Positions 46,554-56,513 are shown, numbered from the stretch's first letter. The stretch: 64,000 bases of DNA from Aurantiacibacter odishensis (GCF_003605195.1 NZ_QYOS01000023.1:394727-458726), one strand, 5' to 3'. Numbers and translations are program-made. The notes: generated by a model from the letters alone, not told the origin.

Positions 46554-47348
46554 ATGAGTTCAGAAACTCCCGCAGCAGCATCTCGGCCGACTACGGGAAT
46601 CCGCGTGATCAGCATGTCCGATGCCGCGGAACGTCGGGAGGCATTCGCACAGCGAACCGAAGGTATTTCCGCCAGCTGGTCCTTCTTCGATGCATGCACG
46701 TCGCTGCATTCGACACTGCGCTATGACGCAGCCGAGGTGCGGAGCACTTACGGGCGCGAACTCTCGAAGGGCGAGATCGGCTGCTATTCCAGCCATTACG
46801 CCCTGTGGGAGGAATTGCTGCGAAGCGATGCGGATCAGTACCTGATCCTCGAAGATGACGTGCTTGTCGACTGGGCGATGGTTGACGCCCTTTGCGCGAC
46901 GGACCTGGGAACACGCGGGCTTCACTACTTGCGTTTGTTCTACAAGTATCCCGTGCGTCACATGGTGAGGCAGCGCGACTTCGTTTCCGACCGCCACCAG
47001 CTTGTGGAGCTATTCGGCTGGTCCAAGGGAACACAAGGCTACATCGTCACCCGGCGCGGTGCCGAGATACTGCACGAAGCCTGCGCACGGTTGCAGATGC
47101 CCATCGACGACCAGATGGACCGGTCGTGGGTCCATGGCCTGCCGAACATGACGATTTTCCCCGCACCGCTGATCGAGCAGACCCTGCCGTCCCAGATCGG
47201 CGACGACCGTTATGCGAGCAAGTCGGGGATGGCCGGCGTGAACCGTTTCCGCAGGGACGAAGAAAGCAAGATACGCGCGATGTATCTGCGCGAGAAGGCG
47301 AAGTCATTTATCGACCGCCGGTTCAGGTCCCGGGGATCGGCGTCATGA
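46554..47348 (+). CDS. Glycosyltransferase family 25 protein
   Basis: A 264-residue LPS-type glycosyltransferase. GIRVISMSDAAERREAFAQR, ELSKGEIGCYSSHYALWEELL and ILEDDVLVDW are the GT25 hallmarks; GTQGYIVTRRGAEIL and DDQMDRSWVH follow. Family members often transfer galactose. ATG 46554 is chosen because the frame upstream lies in the AT-richer gap. Coupled by ATGA to the next gene. Confidence 0.85.
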   Translation: MSSETPAAASRPTTGIRVISMSDAAERREAFAQRTEGISASWSFFDACTSLHSTLRYDAAEVRSTYGRELSKGEIGCYSSHYALWEELLRSDADQYLILEDDVLVDWAMVDALCATDLGTRGLHYLRLFYKYPVRHMVRQRDFVSDRHQLVELFGWSKGTQGYIVTRRGAEILHEACARLQMPIDDQMDRSWVHGLPNMTIFPAPLIEQTLPSQIGDDRYASKSGMAGVNRFRRDEESKIRAMYLREKAKSFIDRRFRSRGSAS

Positions 47349-48205
47349 TCATAAACGACGCCACGCGAACAGCTTTCATCCACATTCCCAAATGCGCGGG
47401 CACCACGGTTCGGTTGGCGCTGGAGCAGCACGACGATCACGAAGCGGATCTGGTTGCCGGTATGACGCCGCATCCGGTGCTGGAGCTGACCTATTCGCCC
47501 GATGGCGGCGAGACGTACATCGATATCCACCACATCACTCTCGGCCAGTTGCAGCAGTTTTTCCCCGAAGTGATGGCGAAAATCCGCGCCTATTCAGCAT
47601 TTGCGCTGGTCCGCGATCCCGCCGGGCGCCTCGTTTCCGCCGTGACCCAGCGGCTGAAGCAATTTCACGCCATTCCCGTTCAGGACCTGCCGCCGCAAGC
47701 GCTCGCCGATGCGCTGTCGAAAGCTTTCGACGAGCTCGACGCTCTGTTCGCGAGATCGCCGAACCTCCCGCCCGATTACATCCATTTCCAGCCGCAGGTC
47801 GACTTTATCGATCTGGGCGACGAGCGTATCGTTCAGAACCTCTATCCAACGCACGATCTGGCCGCTCTCGAGGCCGATCTGGTAGAACACTTCGGTCCCG
47901 AAGAGATCGCGTTCGAATCCTTTTCCGGCAAGCGGGCCAATGCATCGAAGGTTCACAGGTTCGGCTGGCTGCAGGATATGGTCACGAAGCATGGCGGCCT
48001 CGCGAAAGGCATCAAGCGCAGCCTTCCCGAGGGCTTGAAGCCGGGTCTCAAGCGGGCGCTTTATCGAGACCGGGGCGACGCCCTGGCGTCCACTTTCGAC
48101 AAGATGCAGGTCGAACAGTTCCTTGCCCGGCATTACGCGAAGGACATGGCGTTGTGGCAGTCCGTCAGCGCGCCCGCCTTGCAAGCCGAAAGCGCTGCCC
48201 AGTGA
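47345..48205 (+). CDS. Sulfotransferase family 2-like protein
   Basis: A 286-residue protein with AFIHIPKCAGTTVRLAL, the 5'-phosphosulfate loop of the heparan/chondroitin sulfotransferase family, and AYSAFALVRDPAGRLVSAV as the 3'-phosphate motif. It overlaps both neighbours (ATGA and GTGA), which are glycosyltransferases, so the glycan is the natural substrate. Confidence 0.82.
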   Translation: MIINDATRTAFIHIPKCAGTTVRLALEQHDDHEADLVAGMTPHPVLELTYSPDGGETYIDIHHITLGQLQQFFPEVMAKIRAYSAFALVRDPAGRLVSAVTQRLKQFHAIPVQDLPPQALADALSKAFDELDALFARSPNLPPDYIHFQPQVDFIDLGDERIVQNLYPTHDLAALEADLVEHFGPEEIAFESFSGKRANASKVHRFGWLQDMVTKHGGLAKGIKRSLPEGLKPGLKRALYRDRGDALASTFDKMQVEQFLARHYAKDMALWQSVSAPALQAESAAQ

Positions 48206-49158
48206 CATCATTTGCCGTCGTCATCCCCACTTTCAACCGTGCCGAAACCGTCGGCACGGCGATCGAGAGCGTGCTGGCGCAAGACGAAAAGCCCGAGGAA
48301 ATCATCGTCGTCGACGATGGCAGTACAGACGACACTCCAGCGGTTCTTGCCGGATTCTCAGATGCCATTACAGTCATCCGCAAGGACAACGGCGGCGTGG
48401 CTTCGGCGCGCAATGAAGGATGTTTTTCAGCCAACAGCGACTGGATCACGTTTCTCGACAGCGACGACATCTGGCTGCCTGAACGCATGACCACCTTGCG
48501 CCGCGACATCGCCGCGGCCGATGCGCAGGTTGTCGCTCACGTAAGCGACCTGCGCTTCCGCGGCCTGAGGGATCCGTCCCGCACCTTCTTTGACGCGATC
48601 GGGCTGGAACTGGCCGCCGGCACCGTGCGGGCCGTGGAGCAGCCGCTCACACGGTTCCTGCATTCGTTCTATTTGCAGACGGCCGCCATCAGAGCCGATG
48701 CATTTCGCATGGTCGGTGGGTTCGATACAAGCTTCCAGATCGACGAAGACACCGAACTGGCGCATCGCATTGCCGCTCTCGGTCCCTTTGTCGTACGAGG
48801 CTCTATCGCGGCAGAGGTAATCCGTACCGAGGGTGACGAAGAAGCCTTGTCGCTGCTGCGCGGCAAGGACCCGGCACAAGCCTGCACCCTGAAAGAGCGA
48901 CAGTTTCGCGGCATCCTTGCGCGACCGGATATTGCAGGTTCGCACGATCTTGCGCGCAAGGCCTTGCTCGACAACCAGCTGGACCGCGCACAACTGGCCA
49001 AGGCCGGGCGAATTTCCGGAAGCAAGACCATGATCCTGCTCAAGGCACTGGCGATCCACCCCAACAAGATGGTCGGCGCGGCGAAAATTGCCCGCAGCGC
49101 ACTCGGCTACAACAGGTCGAACAGGGGAGTGGACAGGACCGGGGGTGTTATCAAATGA
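48202..49158 (+). CDS. Glycosyltransferase family 2
   Basis: A 318-residue GT-A enzyme: FAVVIPTFNRAETVGTAIES, IIVVDDGSTDDTPAVL and ITFLDSDDIWLPERM carry the nucleotide-sugar and DxD motifs. It starts with GTG 48202, which overlaps the stop of the sulfotransferase as GTGA. The C-terminal 60 residues are helical and may bind the membrane. Sugar unknown. Confidence 0.88.
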   Translation: MTSFAVVIPTFNRAETVGTAIESVLAQDEKPEEIIVVDDGSTDDTPAVLAGFSDAITVIRKDNGGVASARNEGCFSANSDWITFLDSDDIWLPERMTTLRRDIAAADAQVVAHVSDLRFRGLRDPSRTFFDAIGLELAAGTVRAVEQPLTRFLHSFYLQTAAIRADAFRMVGGFDTSFQIDEDTELAHRIAALGPFVVRGSIAAEVIRTEGDEEALSLLRGKDPAQACTLKERQFRGILARPDIAGSHDLARKALLDNQLDRAQLAKAGRISGSKTMILLKALAIHPNKMVGAAKIARSALGYNRSNRGVDRTGGVIK

Positions 49159-49267
49159 CTTTGCCGCTAAAGTCCCAGGTGCGCGCGCCTCATGGCGAGA
49201 CGGTGCTGTCTACCGGCTGCGCGATTTCGGCGGGACAGCGCCCTGAGAGCATTTGGCAGATTATCTG

Positions 49268-50599
49268 ATGGCAACGACATTCCCTCGAAGACAGATGGTC
49301 GGCCAAAGTCGAGGCAAGCTCCTCACACCCGAAGTGAAGGCGATATTGCCAGCCGTTCTGCTAGCCTATGCCGCAATGGCGCCGCAGGAAGTCCGGCTCG
49401 ACATCGCGGGCCAGAACCTGTTCTCCTACAGGATCATCGGGCTGCTCTTGCTTCCCTGGCTGACAAGCCGCCTGGTAACGGGCAGGCTGGTACTGACTGC
49501 GATCGACTGGCTCATTCTGCTCGCCGCGGCGTGGATCACGGTTTCATTCGCGGCATACTATGGCTTCGCCGAAGGCTTCGGCCGCGGTGTGGCGCTATCG
49601 CTCGACCTTGCGCTGCCGTACCTGATTGCCAGAGCGTCGATCAAGTCGCTGCAGGATTTGCGGCGCTTCCTCGTTCTCATTGCACCGGGCGTAATTTTCT
49701 CAGGCTTCATAATGGCGCTGGAATCGCTGAGCCAGCGCTTCCTCGTCAAACCCTTCGCCGGGCAGATATTCTCACCGCTGGGTGTCTATAACGAAGGTGC
49801 CAGTACCGGCGTGCGCAATACCATCAGGCAGGAGTTCAGGCTTGGCCTCATGCGCGCCTACGGGCCGTTCCCTCACCCGATCCTCGCGGGCCTCTTTCTC
49901 AGCGGCATGATCGCCCTGTACTGGCCATCTCAGATCAAGTCCTGGCCCCGTCTTCTCGCGATCGTCGCGGGTCTGTGCGCGTTCTTCTCGCTCAGTTCGG
50001 CTTCATTTCTTGCGCTGATGATCGTGATCGGGCTGCTCGGCTATGAGCATTTCCGCCGCTACTTCGCAACGCTGAGCTGGCCGCTGTTCATCTGGGGCGC
50101 GATTCTTGGATTGGTCGTACTGGAAGTCATCACCGAGGCGAACCTGCTGGAATTGTCAGCGCGTTTTAGCATCAGTTCCGGGTCTGCATACAACCGCATC
50201 AGGATCATCGAATACGGCTTGGCGTCGATAGCGAATTATCCTGTGTTCGGTATCGGCTTCGAGAATTTCGAGAGGCCCAGCTGGATGGTCGCGAGCGTCG
50301 ACAACCACTGGATCCTTTGGGGCATCCGCTCCGGCGTCCTCGTTCCCGTCACGATCCTGTTTGCCGCAATTCTCACCATGGTCCGGTGCGGACGGCGTGC
50401 CGCATTGCTGACAAAGGCTGACCGGCAGCTGCAAATCGGCCTCAATATCTGCTTCTTCACATTCTTGCTGTGCGGCGCGACCGTGGCCTTTTTCGGCGGC
50501 GTGCAGACCTGGTTCCACATGCTGTTCGGCATCTGCGTTTCCGCTTCTGCCGTTCCGTTCGAAAAATGGGTCAACGGCTGGAAGGGGCAGAGCCGTTGA
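49268..50599 (+). CDS. O-antigen ligase/Wzy-type polymerase
   Basis: A 443-residue membrane protein with ten or more helices and a periplasmic loop containing RAYGPFPHPILAGLFL and SGSAYNRIRIIEYGLASIANYPVFGIGFENF, the usual pattern of Wzy/O-antigen ligases. Within this EPS operon a Wzy polymerase role is the best guess. ATG 49268 used; a TTG at 49253 is in frame. Its stop overlaps the next gene as TTGA. Confidence 0.82.
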   Translation: MATTFPRRQMVGQSRGKLLTPEVKAILPAVLLAYAAMAPQEVRLDIAGQNLFSYRIIGLLLLPWLTSRLVTGRLVLTAIDWLILLAAAWITVSFAAYYGFAEGFGRGVALSLDLALPYLIARASIKSLQDLRRFLVLIAPGVIFSGFIMALESLSQRFLVKPFAGQIFSPLGVYNEGASTGVRNTIRQEFRLGLMRAYGPFPHPILAGLFLSGMIALYWPSQIKSWPRLLAIVAGLCAFFSLSSASFLALMIVIGLLGYEHFRRYFATLSWPLFIWGAILGLVVLEVITEANLLELSARFSISSGSAYNRIRIIEYGLASIANYPVFGIGFENFERPSWMVASVDNHWILWGIRSGVLVPVTILFAAILTMVRCGRRAALLTKADRQLQIGLNICFFTFLLCGATVAFFGGVQTWFHMLFGICVSASAVPFEKWVNGWKGQSR

Positions 50600-51588
50600 A
50601 CGAGATTTCCTCCGATCCGTTGAACGCAGATGAGGCAGTTTTCCAGCCGGTTGCCGGTGGCCCGCAGGTCACCGTCATCATGGTGAGTTACAACACACGT
50701 GAATTGACGCTTCGCGCGATCGAAACCCTTTTCGAGAACGCCGGAGATGTAAGCTTCCGGCTTGTCGTATGGGACAACGATTCCGCCGACGGTTCTGCCC
50801 AGGCAATCGCCGAGGCGTTTCCCGATGTCGAACTCATCGAGTGTGAGGAAAACGTCGGCTTCGCCAGGGCCAACAACGAAGTGGCCAAGACGGCGACTAC
50901 CGAGTGGCTGCTGCTCCTCAATCCCGACACGGAGACTCACCCGAATGCGATCGAGAACCTTCTGAGATTCGCGCAGGCCAATCCGCAGGCCGGCATCGTC
51001 GGTGGGCGTACCGTCTTTCCCGATGGATCGCTAAACCGCGCTTCCTGTTGGAACCGGATGAGCATCTGGAGCCTGTTTTGCAGCACGACAGGACTTTCGC
51101 GCGCGTTCCCGGACTCCGAGTTTTTCAATCCGGAAGGGATCGGTGGATGGAAGCGCGACAGTGTACGCGAGGTGGATATCGTTGTCGGCTGCTTCCTGAT
51201 GATCAGAACCGCCCTTTGGCACGAGCTCGGCGGCTTCAATTCGCGGTATTTCATGTATGGGGAAGAGGCGGATATGTGTCTGCGCGCAGCGCGACTCGGT
51301 TACTCTCCCATGATCACACCCGATGCGCAGATCATGCACCTCGTTGGCGCAGCGTCGAAGGTGCGCGAGGATAAGCTGGTTCGATTGATGCGCTCGCGAG
51401 CAACTCTGATCCGTGATCACTGGGGCAAGTTTTCCCAGCCATTCGGTATCGCCCTCATGTGGCTTTGGGTCGCCAACAGGCGGCTCGGATCGCTCGCTCT
51501 GTGGAAGCTGGGTCGTACCAGCCGCGAGACCCGCGATATGTGGCGCAACATGTGGCAGCGCCGGCGCGAGTGGCTGAAGAGCTACTGA
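50596..51588 (+). CDS. Glycosyltransferase family 2, rhamnosyltransferase-like
   Basis: A 330-residue GT2 protein with VTVIMVSYNTRELTLRAIETL, VVWDNDSADGSAQAI, NVGFARANNEVA, LLLNPDTETHP and the EEADMCLRAARLGY helix, a set typical of WbbL-like rhamnosyltransferases; this suits the nearby rml operon. I choose TTG 50596: it overlaps the preceding stop and has GAAGGGGCAG upstream. Its own stop overlaps the next gene as TGATG. Confidence 0.86.
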   Translation: MNEISSDPLNADEAVFQPVAGGPQVTVIMVSYNTRELTLRAIETLFENAGDVSFRLVVWDNDSADGSAQAIAEAFPDVELIECEENVGFARANNEVAKTATTEWLLLLNPDTETHPNAIENLLRFAQANPQAGIVGGRTVFPDGSLNRASCWNRMSIWSLFCSTTGLSRAFPDSEFFNPEGIGGWKRDSVREVDIVVGCFLMIRTALWHELGGFNSRYFMYGEEADMCLRAARLGYSPMITPDAQIMHLVGAASKVREDKLVRLMRSRATLIRDHWGKFSQPFGIALMWLWVANRRLGSLALWKLGRTSRETRDMWRNMWQRRREWLKSY

Positions 51589-52172
51589 TGGCAGACGAAG
51601 CGATGCCCGTTCGCAAGCGCTCGCTTGACCGCAAGGCACGGCGCAATCGCCTGCTGCGCTCAGTTCTCGACCCCCGCGCATGGGCCCACCTGCTGAAGTT
51701 GGTGAACTACTACAATTACACGCACGTCCGGCCCTTGCGAGCCATAGCGATCGGATCGCAGCCGAGCATCAGTCCTGATGTTTGTTTCGATCATCCCGAA
51801 CGCATCGAAATTGGCGACCGTGTCCGCATCGGCTCGCGTTGCCATATCTGGCCGGGGTCGAGTAACGGCCGCATTGTCATCGGCAACGATGTGCTGTTCG
51901 GGCCGGAAGTAATGCTGACCGCTGCCAGCTATCGCTACAACGACGGATCGCCTGTAACCGATCAGACCATGGACGAAGCGGACGTGATTATCGGTAACGA
52001 CGTCTGGCTCGCGACGCGCGCCATTGTCCTGCCTGGCTCTACGATCGGCGATGGGGCGATCGTGGCAGCAGGCGCAGTGGTGAAGGGCGACGTACCGCCC
52101 GGAGCGATTGTAGCAGGTTCACCGGCGAAGATCGTCAGCCAGCGCAGCATGGACCCACCTTCCCGAAACTGA
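51588..52172 (+). CDS. WbbJ/Maa-type hexapeptide acetyltransferase
   Basis: A 194-residue left-handed beta-helix acetyltransferase: IEIGDRVRIGSRCHIWPGSSNGRIVIGNDVLFGPEVML, ADVIIGNDVWLATRAIVLPGSTIGDGAIVAAGAVVKGDVPPGAIVAGSPAKIV. The ending is the classic acetyl-CoA binding signature. Coupled to the GT2 gene; it likely O-acetylates the same unit. Converges on the GT4 gene at 52174. Confidence 0.86.
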   Translation: MADEAMPVRKRSLDRKARRNRLLRSVLDPRAWAHLLKLVNYYNYTHVRPLRAIAIGSQPSISPDVCFDHPERIEIGDRVRIGSRCHIWPGSSNGRIVIGNDVLFGPEVMLTAASYRYNDGSPVTDQTMDEADVIIGNDVWLATRAIVLPGSTIGDGAIVAAGAVVKGDVPPGAIVAGSPAKIVSQRSMDPPSRN

Positions 52173-52173
52173 C

Positions 52174-53367
52174 CTAGCTGAGTGCGCCTGACGCACCCTG
52201 TCCGACTGCGCCCCTCAGGCCTTCAGCAAAAGCATCGCCGATGGCTGTTCCGTTGAACCGCAAGGCATCCTCGCTGAGCTGCCAGTCCGCGAGCGTAGCT
52301 TTCAATTCAGCCTCGTTTTCGACAAGCTTGGTCATGGCCTTTGCAAGCGCTGAGTAATCCTCCGGATCGACACCTATCGCGAAGGGCGCGTAATCGAACA
52401 AACCATCAACAGCTGTCCCCGACGGATAGATTATCGGTAGGCCGCAAAACAGCGCCTCGATGAACACCATGCCAAACGTCTCGCGCTTCGAAGGAAGAAC
52501 GAACCCCGTGGCACCAGCCATTTCGCTGCGCACATCGGCTGCATCGCGCTCTCCCGCGAGGGTGGTGTGCGTGTCCGAGGCGGTCAGCGCGCGAGCATTG
52601 GCCCAGTCTTCTTCTGAGCCTCCACCGATGATGCGCAGGTCATAGTGTCTGCCTTCTGTCCGATTGATGCGCTGCGCCTCCATGATCGCTTTCAGGTTCT
52701 TCCTGCTGGCACTCTTGAGGTGAAAGACGCTTAGCAGGTATGAATCGTTCACCTGCGGAGGTGTGATGTCTTCGATCGCAGGGATGCAGGGCAGCATCGT
52801 GGTCGGACCGCTACGCTTACCCAAATACGATTCCACGCTGATGAGCGACCAGGGCGAAAACGGGAAGACCCAAGCCGCCTCGTGGAACACCTTGCCAAGA
52901 TGAGCGCGCAAGTCGGGCCGGGCTGAAAGGATTTTCTGGTCTGTGTCGCCCTGCAGCACGAGCGCGTAGGGAACTCCCAGCCTGCGTGCGATGCGATAGG
53001 CGCAGAACCCCTCTACCGTCAGTTTATGGCCGACGATCAGATCAGGCTTCTCCTCCCGCAGAACGGTGTGGGCGATTTCGTCGGCCAGTCGCTCCAGCAT
53101 CGTGCGGTGCAATATGCCGCGCGGCGGCGCTGGATAGATTGCCGTCGTACCATACGGAAACTCACCGAACTGAGTTTCGGGCAGGGGCTGGCCTGGATTG
53201 CGCAGAATCTTTGATGCAAACGAGGCAACGCCGGGAAAACGCCTGTTCAGCGAGATGACGCGATGGTCGAACTGCTCTGCTGTCCGATCGACCAAGGCTT
53301 TCACAGCCTTGGTTTTTGCAGCCTCTACCGGGTCGGGGAAGTCAGCGGATAGGTGCAGAACTCGCAA
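52174..53367 (-). CDS. Glycosyltransferase family 4
   Basis: A 397-residue GT-B enzyme. The N-terminal MRVLHLSADFPDPVEAAKTKAV, DLIVGHKLTVEGFCAYRIARRLGVPY and the C-terminal FVLPSKRETFGMVFIEALFCGLPIIYPSG with the E-x7-E pair are clear GT4 marks. It follows the Wzz/kinase gene on the same strand with a 62-base gap. Confidence 0.86.
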   Translation of the reverse strand: MRVLHLSADFPDPVEAAKTKAVKALVDRTAEQFDHRVISLNRRFPGVASFASKILRNPGQPLPETQFGEFPYGTTAIYPAPPRGILHRTMLERLADEIAHTVLREEKPDLIVGHKLTVEGFCAYRIARRLGVPYALVLQGDTDQKILSARPDLRAHLGKVFHEAAWVFPFSPWSLISVESYLGKRSGPTTMLPCIPAIEDITPPQVNDSYLLSVFHLKSASRKNLKAIMEAQRINRTEGRHYDLRIIGGGSEEDWANARALTASDTHTTLAGERDAADVRSEMAGATGFVLPSKRETFGMVFIEALFCGLPIIYPSGTAVDGLFDYAPFAIGVDPEDYSALAKAMTKLVENEAELKATLADWQLSEDALRFNGTAIGDAFAEGLRGAVGQGASGALS

Positions 53368-53429
53368 GACGCTTTCTCCTGCCCGGAAGTCCGCTGAATG
53401 CGCCGTGCGCTAGCGAGCGCGAACACGAA

Positions 53430-55649
53430 TCACTTGTCGCCGTAACTGTAGTACTGGTACTGATAATTGTAGCTCTCGCCTGCGCTCATGGCCTGATACT
53501 TGGTAAGGATCGAGGCCACGACGTTGCCGCCCATTTCGCGCATCCTGCGGATCGCCTGCCGTGCCTGACGACCGCTCGTGCGGTTCGCTTCGACAACGAA
53601 GACGGTAGCATCGCAGTAACGGCTGACAAGCGGAGCATCCGCAATACCCAACACAGGCGAACAGTCGATCAAGATCACGTCAAATTCCTGACGCCAGCGC
53701 GCGATGGATTCCCGCACGAGGCCCGACGAGAGGATCTCGACCGGGTTTTCAGGAATTTTCGAGACACCGAGAATGTGAACGCCGGTGGCCTCGTTCCTTG
53801 CGACAGCCCTTTCCAGCGGGACACGCTCGTAAAGTACGTCGACGACACCGTTGTCGGGGCGCGGAAGTCCCTGTTGCACGTGAACGGTCGGGCGGCGCAG
53901 GTCGAGATCAACCAGGAGCACCTTGCGCCCGAGCCTTGCATATTTCTCTGCCAAGGCCGCCGCCGTGGTAGACTTGCCCTCGCCACCTTGCGAACTGGTC
54001 AACTGAATGACGGGCGTGCCTTCTGTCGGCAAGGCCGCATCCAGCGATGCACGGATAGATGCGTAACTCTCGCTGAGGGGAGAGAACGTATCGTGGATCT
54101 CTTCGCTGACCGGGTCCGACACGTAAGGTGTGTGGCCAAGGCCGTCGATGCCGAGCTTGCGCTGAATATCCTCGAAGCTGCGGATCTTGTCATCCAGCGT
54201 CTCACGAAGAACCGCAATTGCCGCTGCCAGGCCGAGGCCGAGAGCAAGTGCGATGAGAAGGTTTTCCATCAGGTCCGGAGACACTGGTGCACCCGGCCTG
54301 TCAGCGCGATCTAGGATCGAGAGATCGCTGCTGCGCAGATTTGCGGCGGCCGAGATCTGCGTGGAACGCTCGATCAGGTTCTGAAGCTGCAGCCTGAGAG
54401 CGACAACTTCGCGCGTGATGAGATTGTACTGAACCCGGCGATCCTGCTCGTCGAGCGTTTCATTTGCCGTGTCGCTTACTTCTCCGGCCAGCGCAGCTTC
54501 CTGCCTTCTGGCGACTTCGTAAGCGTTCTGGATGGTGGACTTGATATCCTGCCTCGTCTGCTCGAGCGCTTCGTTGACGCGTTCGAGCTGCTGGAGTGCG
54601 TCGCGCAGGTCAGGATAGTCATCCTGGTAGCGCTCGCGCAGAGATGCGATCCGGTTCTCGAGTTCCACGCTCTGCTGTTCGAGCGCCTGGACCGAACCGT
54701 TCTGCTGCACTTCCGGAATCAGTCGCGCCGGAAGATTGGCGACACTGCGCCAGCGCTGCTCGGCTGCGATGCGGGCCGTGCGTGCAGCCGTCAGCTCGCT
54801 GTTCAGCTGCTGGAGATTGGCGCTGCTAAGAGTCGGTGCCGTTCCCGAGCCTGCAACGTAGTCGCCATCGCCTGATCCGGGCTGGCCGATCAGGCGGTTG
54901 GCGCGTGCATAGCTGATGGCACGCGTTTCTGCTTCTTCAAGCTCTTCGCGCGTCTTGGCGATTTCGTCACGCAGGAAGTCGCGGGCGTATTCCGTCTGCT
55001 CTGTCGCGGCGCGCAGATCATAGGTCAGGAACGCTTCGCCATAGGCATTCGCCATCTGCTGCGCGAATTCGGGATCGGGCGATTCATAGGTAATGGTGAT
55101 CAAGCGGACGTTGTTGCTCGGCGCCGCCGATACGCTTCCCTTGATCCGATTTGCTGCGACCTTGATCTGCTGGGCCTCCCAGGCGGCCGCGTTCACCCCT
55201 TCAGGCGGCGCAAGGGGAGCGTCGTCCCCCATGACGCGGGCGGAGCGATGCAAATCAAGCTGCTCGACGACGGCTTCGGCCATCGCCTGACTGCGAACGA
55301 CGCGAGCAAGCGTAGCGATATGGAAATCAATTTCGTTGACGGGAATGTAGGGGTCGACGAGCTCCTGCCCCGCGATCACCCGGTCGCCGTAGACTTCCAC
55401 GCGGACAGTGGTCGATGATTGGTAGACCGGCGTCGCGAGCATCGTCATGACGAAACCTGCCAGCAGCGCCGCCAGCACGACCGCGACGATCACGAACCGC
55501 TGGCGCCAGAGAACCGCGCGAATCGCGGTCATGTCAAACATCATACCGCCATCGCTGGATTCGTGAGGGCCGTCGTATGCGGTGGCGCGATTAGGCAAGT
55601 ATCGATCGACGAGAGATGTACCGCCCGAGTGCTCTTGATTTCCGACCAT
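53430..55649 (-). CDS. Polysaccharide co-polymerase fused to BY-type tyrosine kinase (Wzz/GumC-Wzc type)
   Basis: A 739-residue inner-membrane protein. TM1 follows the start (RFVIVAVVLAALLAGFVMTM), a large periplasmic coiled-coil region runs to about residue 450, TM2 comes after RPGAPVSPDLMEN, and the cytoplasmic kinase has Walker A SSQGGEGKSTTAA, Walker A' VLLVDLDLRRP, Walker B DVILIDCSPVL and the autophosphorylated tail YNYQYQYYSYGDK. It controls chain length and couples polymerisation to export. Start ATG 55649; the longer open frame overlaps wza. Follows wza by 16 bases. Confidence 0.93.
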   Translation of the reverse strand: MVGNQEHSGGTSLVDRYLPNRATAYDGPHESSDGGMMFDMTAIRAVLWRQRFVIVAVVLAALLAGFVMTMLATPVYQSSTTVRVEVYGDRVIAGQELVDPYIPVNEIDFHIATLARVVRSQAMAEAVVEQLDLHRSARVMGDDAPLAPPEGVNAAAWEAQQIKVAANRIKGSVSAAPSNNVRLITITYESPDPEFAQQMANAYGEAFLTYDLRAATEQTEYARDFLRDEIAKTREELEEAETRAISYARANRLIGQPGSGDGDYVAGSGTAPTLSSANLQQLNSELTAARTARIAAEQRWRSVANLPARLIPEVQQNGSVQALEQQSVELENRIASLRERYQDDYPDLRDALQQLERVNEALEQTRQDIKSTIQNAYEVARRQEAALAGEVSDTANETLDEQDRRVQYNLITREVVALRLQLQNLIERSTQISAAANLRSSDLSILDRADRPGAPVSPDLMENLLIALALGLGLAAAIAVLRETLDDKIRSFEDIQRKLGIDGLGHTPYVSDPVSEEIHDTFSPLSESYASIRASLDAALPTEGTPVIQLTSSQGGEGKSTTAAALAEKYARLGRKVLLVDLDLRRPTVHVQQGLPRPDNGVVDVLYERVPLERAVARNEATGVHILGVSKIPENPVEILSSGLVRESIARWRQEFDVILIDCSPVLGIADAPLVSRYCDATVFVVEANRTSGRQARQAIRRMREMGGNVVASILTKYQAMSAGESYNYQYQYYSYGDK

Positions 55650-55665
55650 ACCGGCAGCTCTCTTC

Positions 55666-56397
55666 TTAGAAACGAGTGAACAGTGCGAAAACGGGAACGG
55701 CCTGCAGGAAATCCTGCCAGGCCTGCGACAGCTCGCTCGTCCCCACGACCACCCGGTCGCCGGGCATGAGTACGGGGTCGAGCATTTGGCCCGAACGCAC
55801 CGCAGCGTAGTCGAACTTGGCAACGGCCATGCCGCCTTCGACCTGCCGGAATACGGCTACATCCTGAAGGTCGGCAACGCGTGTCGTGCCGTTCGCAAGA
55901 GCGATACCGCCCGAAAGTCGGGTGCCCGGCTGGAACTCGAATACGCCCGGATTTTCGACCTTGCCTTCAACGGTAACGCGGTGAGAAGCGAACTCGCGGA
56001 TGTTCACCGAAACTTGCGGATTGCGCAGGTAACGGGTTCCGTAAAGCTCCTCCAGTCGCTCGCTAGCCATGGTCGGCGTCAGACCGGCAAGTTGCACCGG
56101 GCCAAGTAGCGGCATGACCACTTGCCCATCGGAATTCAGCATGACCGAATCAAACGAAAGGTCGGGCTCGCGGAAGACCGAGATCTGCACGATGTCAGTG
56201 GGGTTGAGCGGATAATTTTCGCGAATCTGGTAAGCGAAAGGTTCCTGGCCATATGAAGGGTCCGGCGCCGTTACTGCAAGGCCGGGCTCAATGGGCCGGC
56301 CAGTCGTACATGCACCCAGCAATGCCACTGCCACGATCACAGGCAATGCTGCGAAACTTCGTGACCCGCTTACTCTCAAAAATCGTAGACCCTGCAT
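55666..56397 (-). CDS. Polysaccharide export outer-membrane lipoprotein (Wza/GumB-like)
   Basis: A 243-residue lipoprotein with signal peptide and lipobox ALLGAC (Cys30), then the poly-export domain NPTDIVQISVFREPDLSF, DGQVVMPLLGPVQLAGLTP and SLBB-like segments (VTVEGKVENPGVFEF, MPGDRVVVG). It forms the outer-membrane export channel. I start at ATG 56397 (MQGLRFLRVSG); the longer ORF adds 30 residues that would spoil the signal peptide. Short length is of the GumB type. Confidence 0.9.
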   Translation of the reverse strand: MQGLRFLRVSGSRSFAALPVIVAVALLGACTTGRPIEPGLAVTAPDPSYGQEPFAYQIRENYPLNPTDIVQISVFREPDLSFDSVMLNSDGQVVMPLLGPVQLAGLTPTMASERLEELYGTRYLRNPQVSVNIREFASHRVTVEGKVENPGVFEFQPGTRLSGGIALANGTTRVADLQDVAVFRQVEGGMAVAKFDYAAVRSGQMLDPVLMPGDRVVVGTSELSQAWQDFLQAVPVFALFTRF

Positions 56398-56504
56398 CCG
56401 GCTCCATCCGTTTATTTCGCAGTTGCGGTATAGACGCTGCATCGCGTAGAGCAAGGCGTTTTTAAGGGCAACTACGGTCAGTGCCAACTCGAGCTTCCCC
56501 TTTA

Positions 56505-56513
56505 ATTACCTAG
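56505..56513 (+). promoter_or_regulatory. ATTACCTAG element before the gene at 56550
   Basis: Ends 36 bases before the ATG and is followed by TATAAAT. Same sequence type, orientation and distance as the elements before the genes at 40325 and 62597. It also lies in the divergent gap to wza. Confidence 0.35.
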
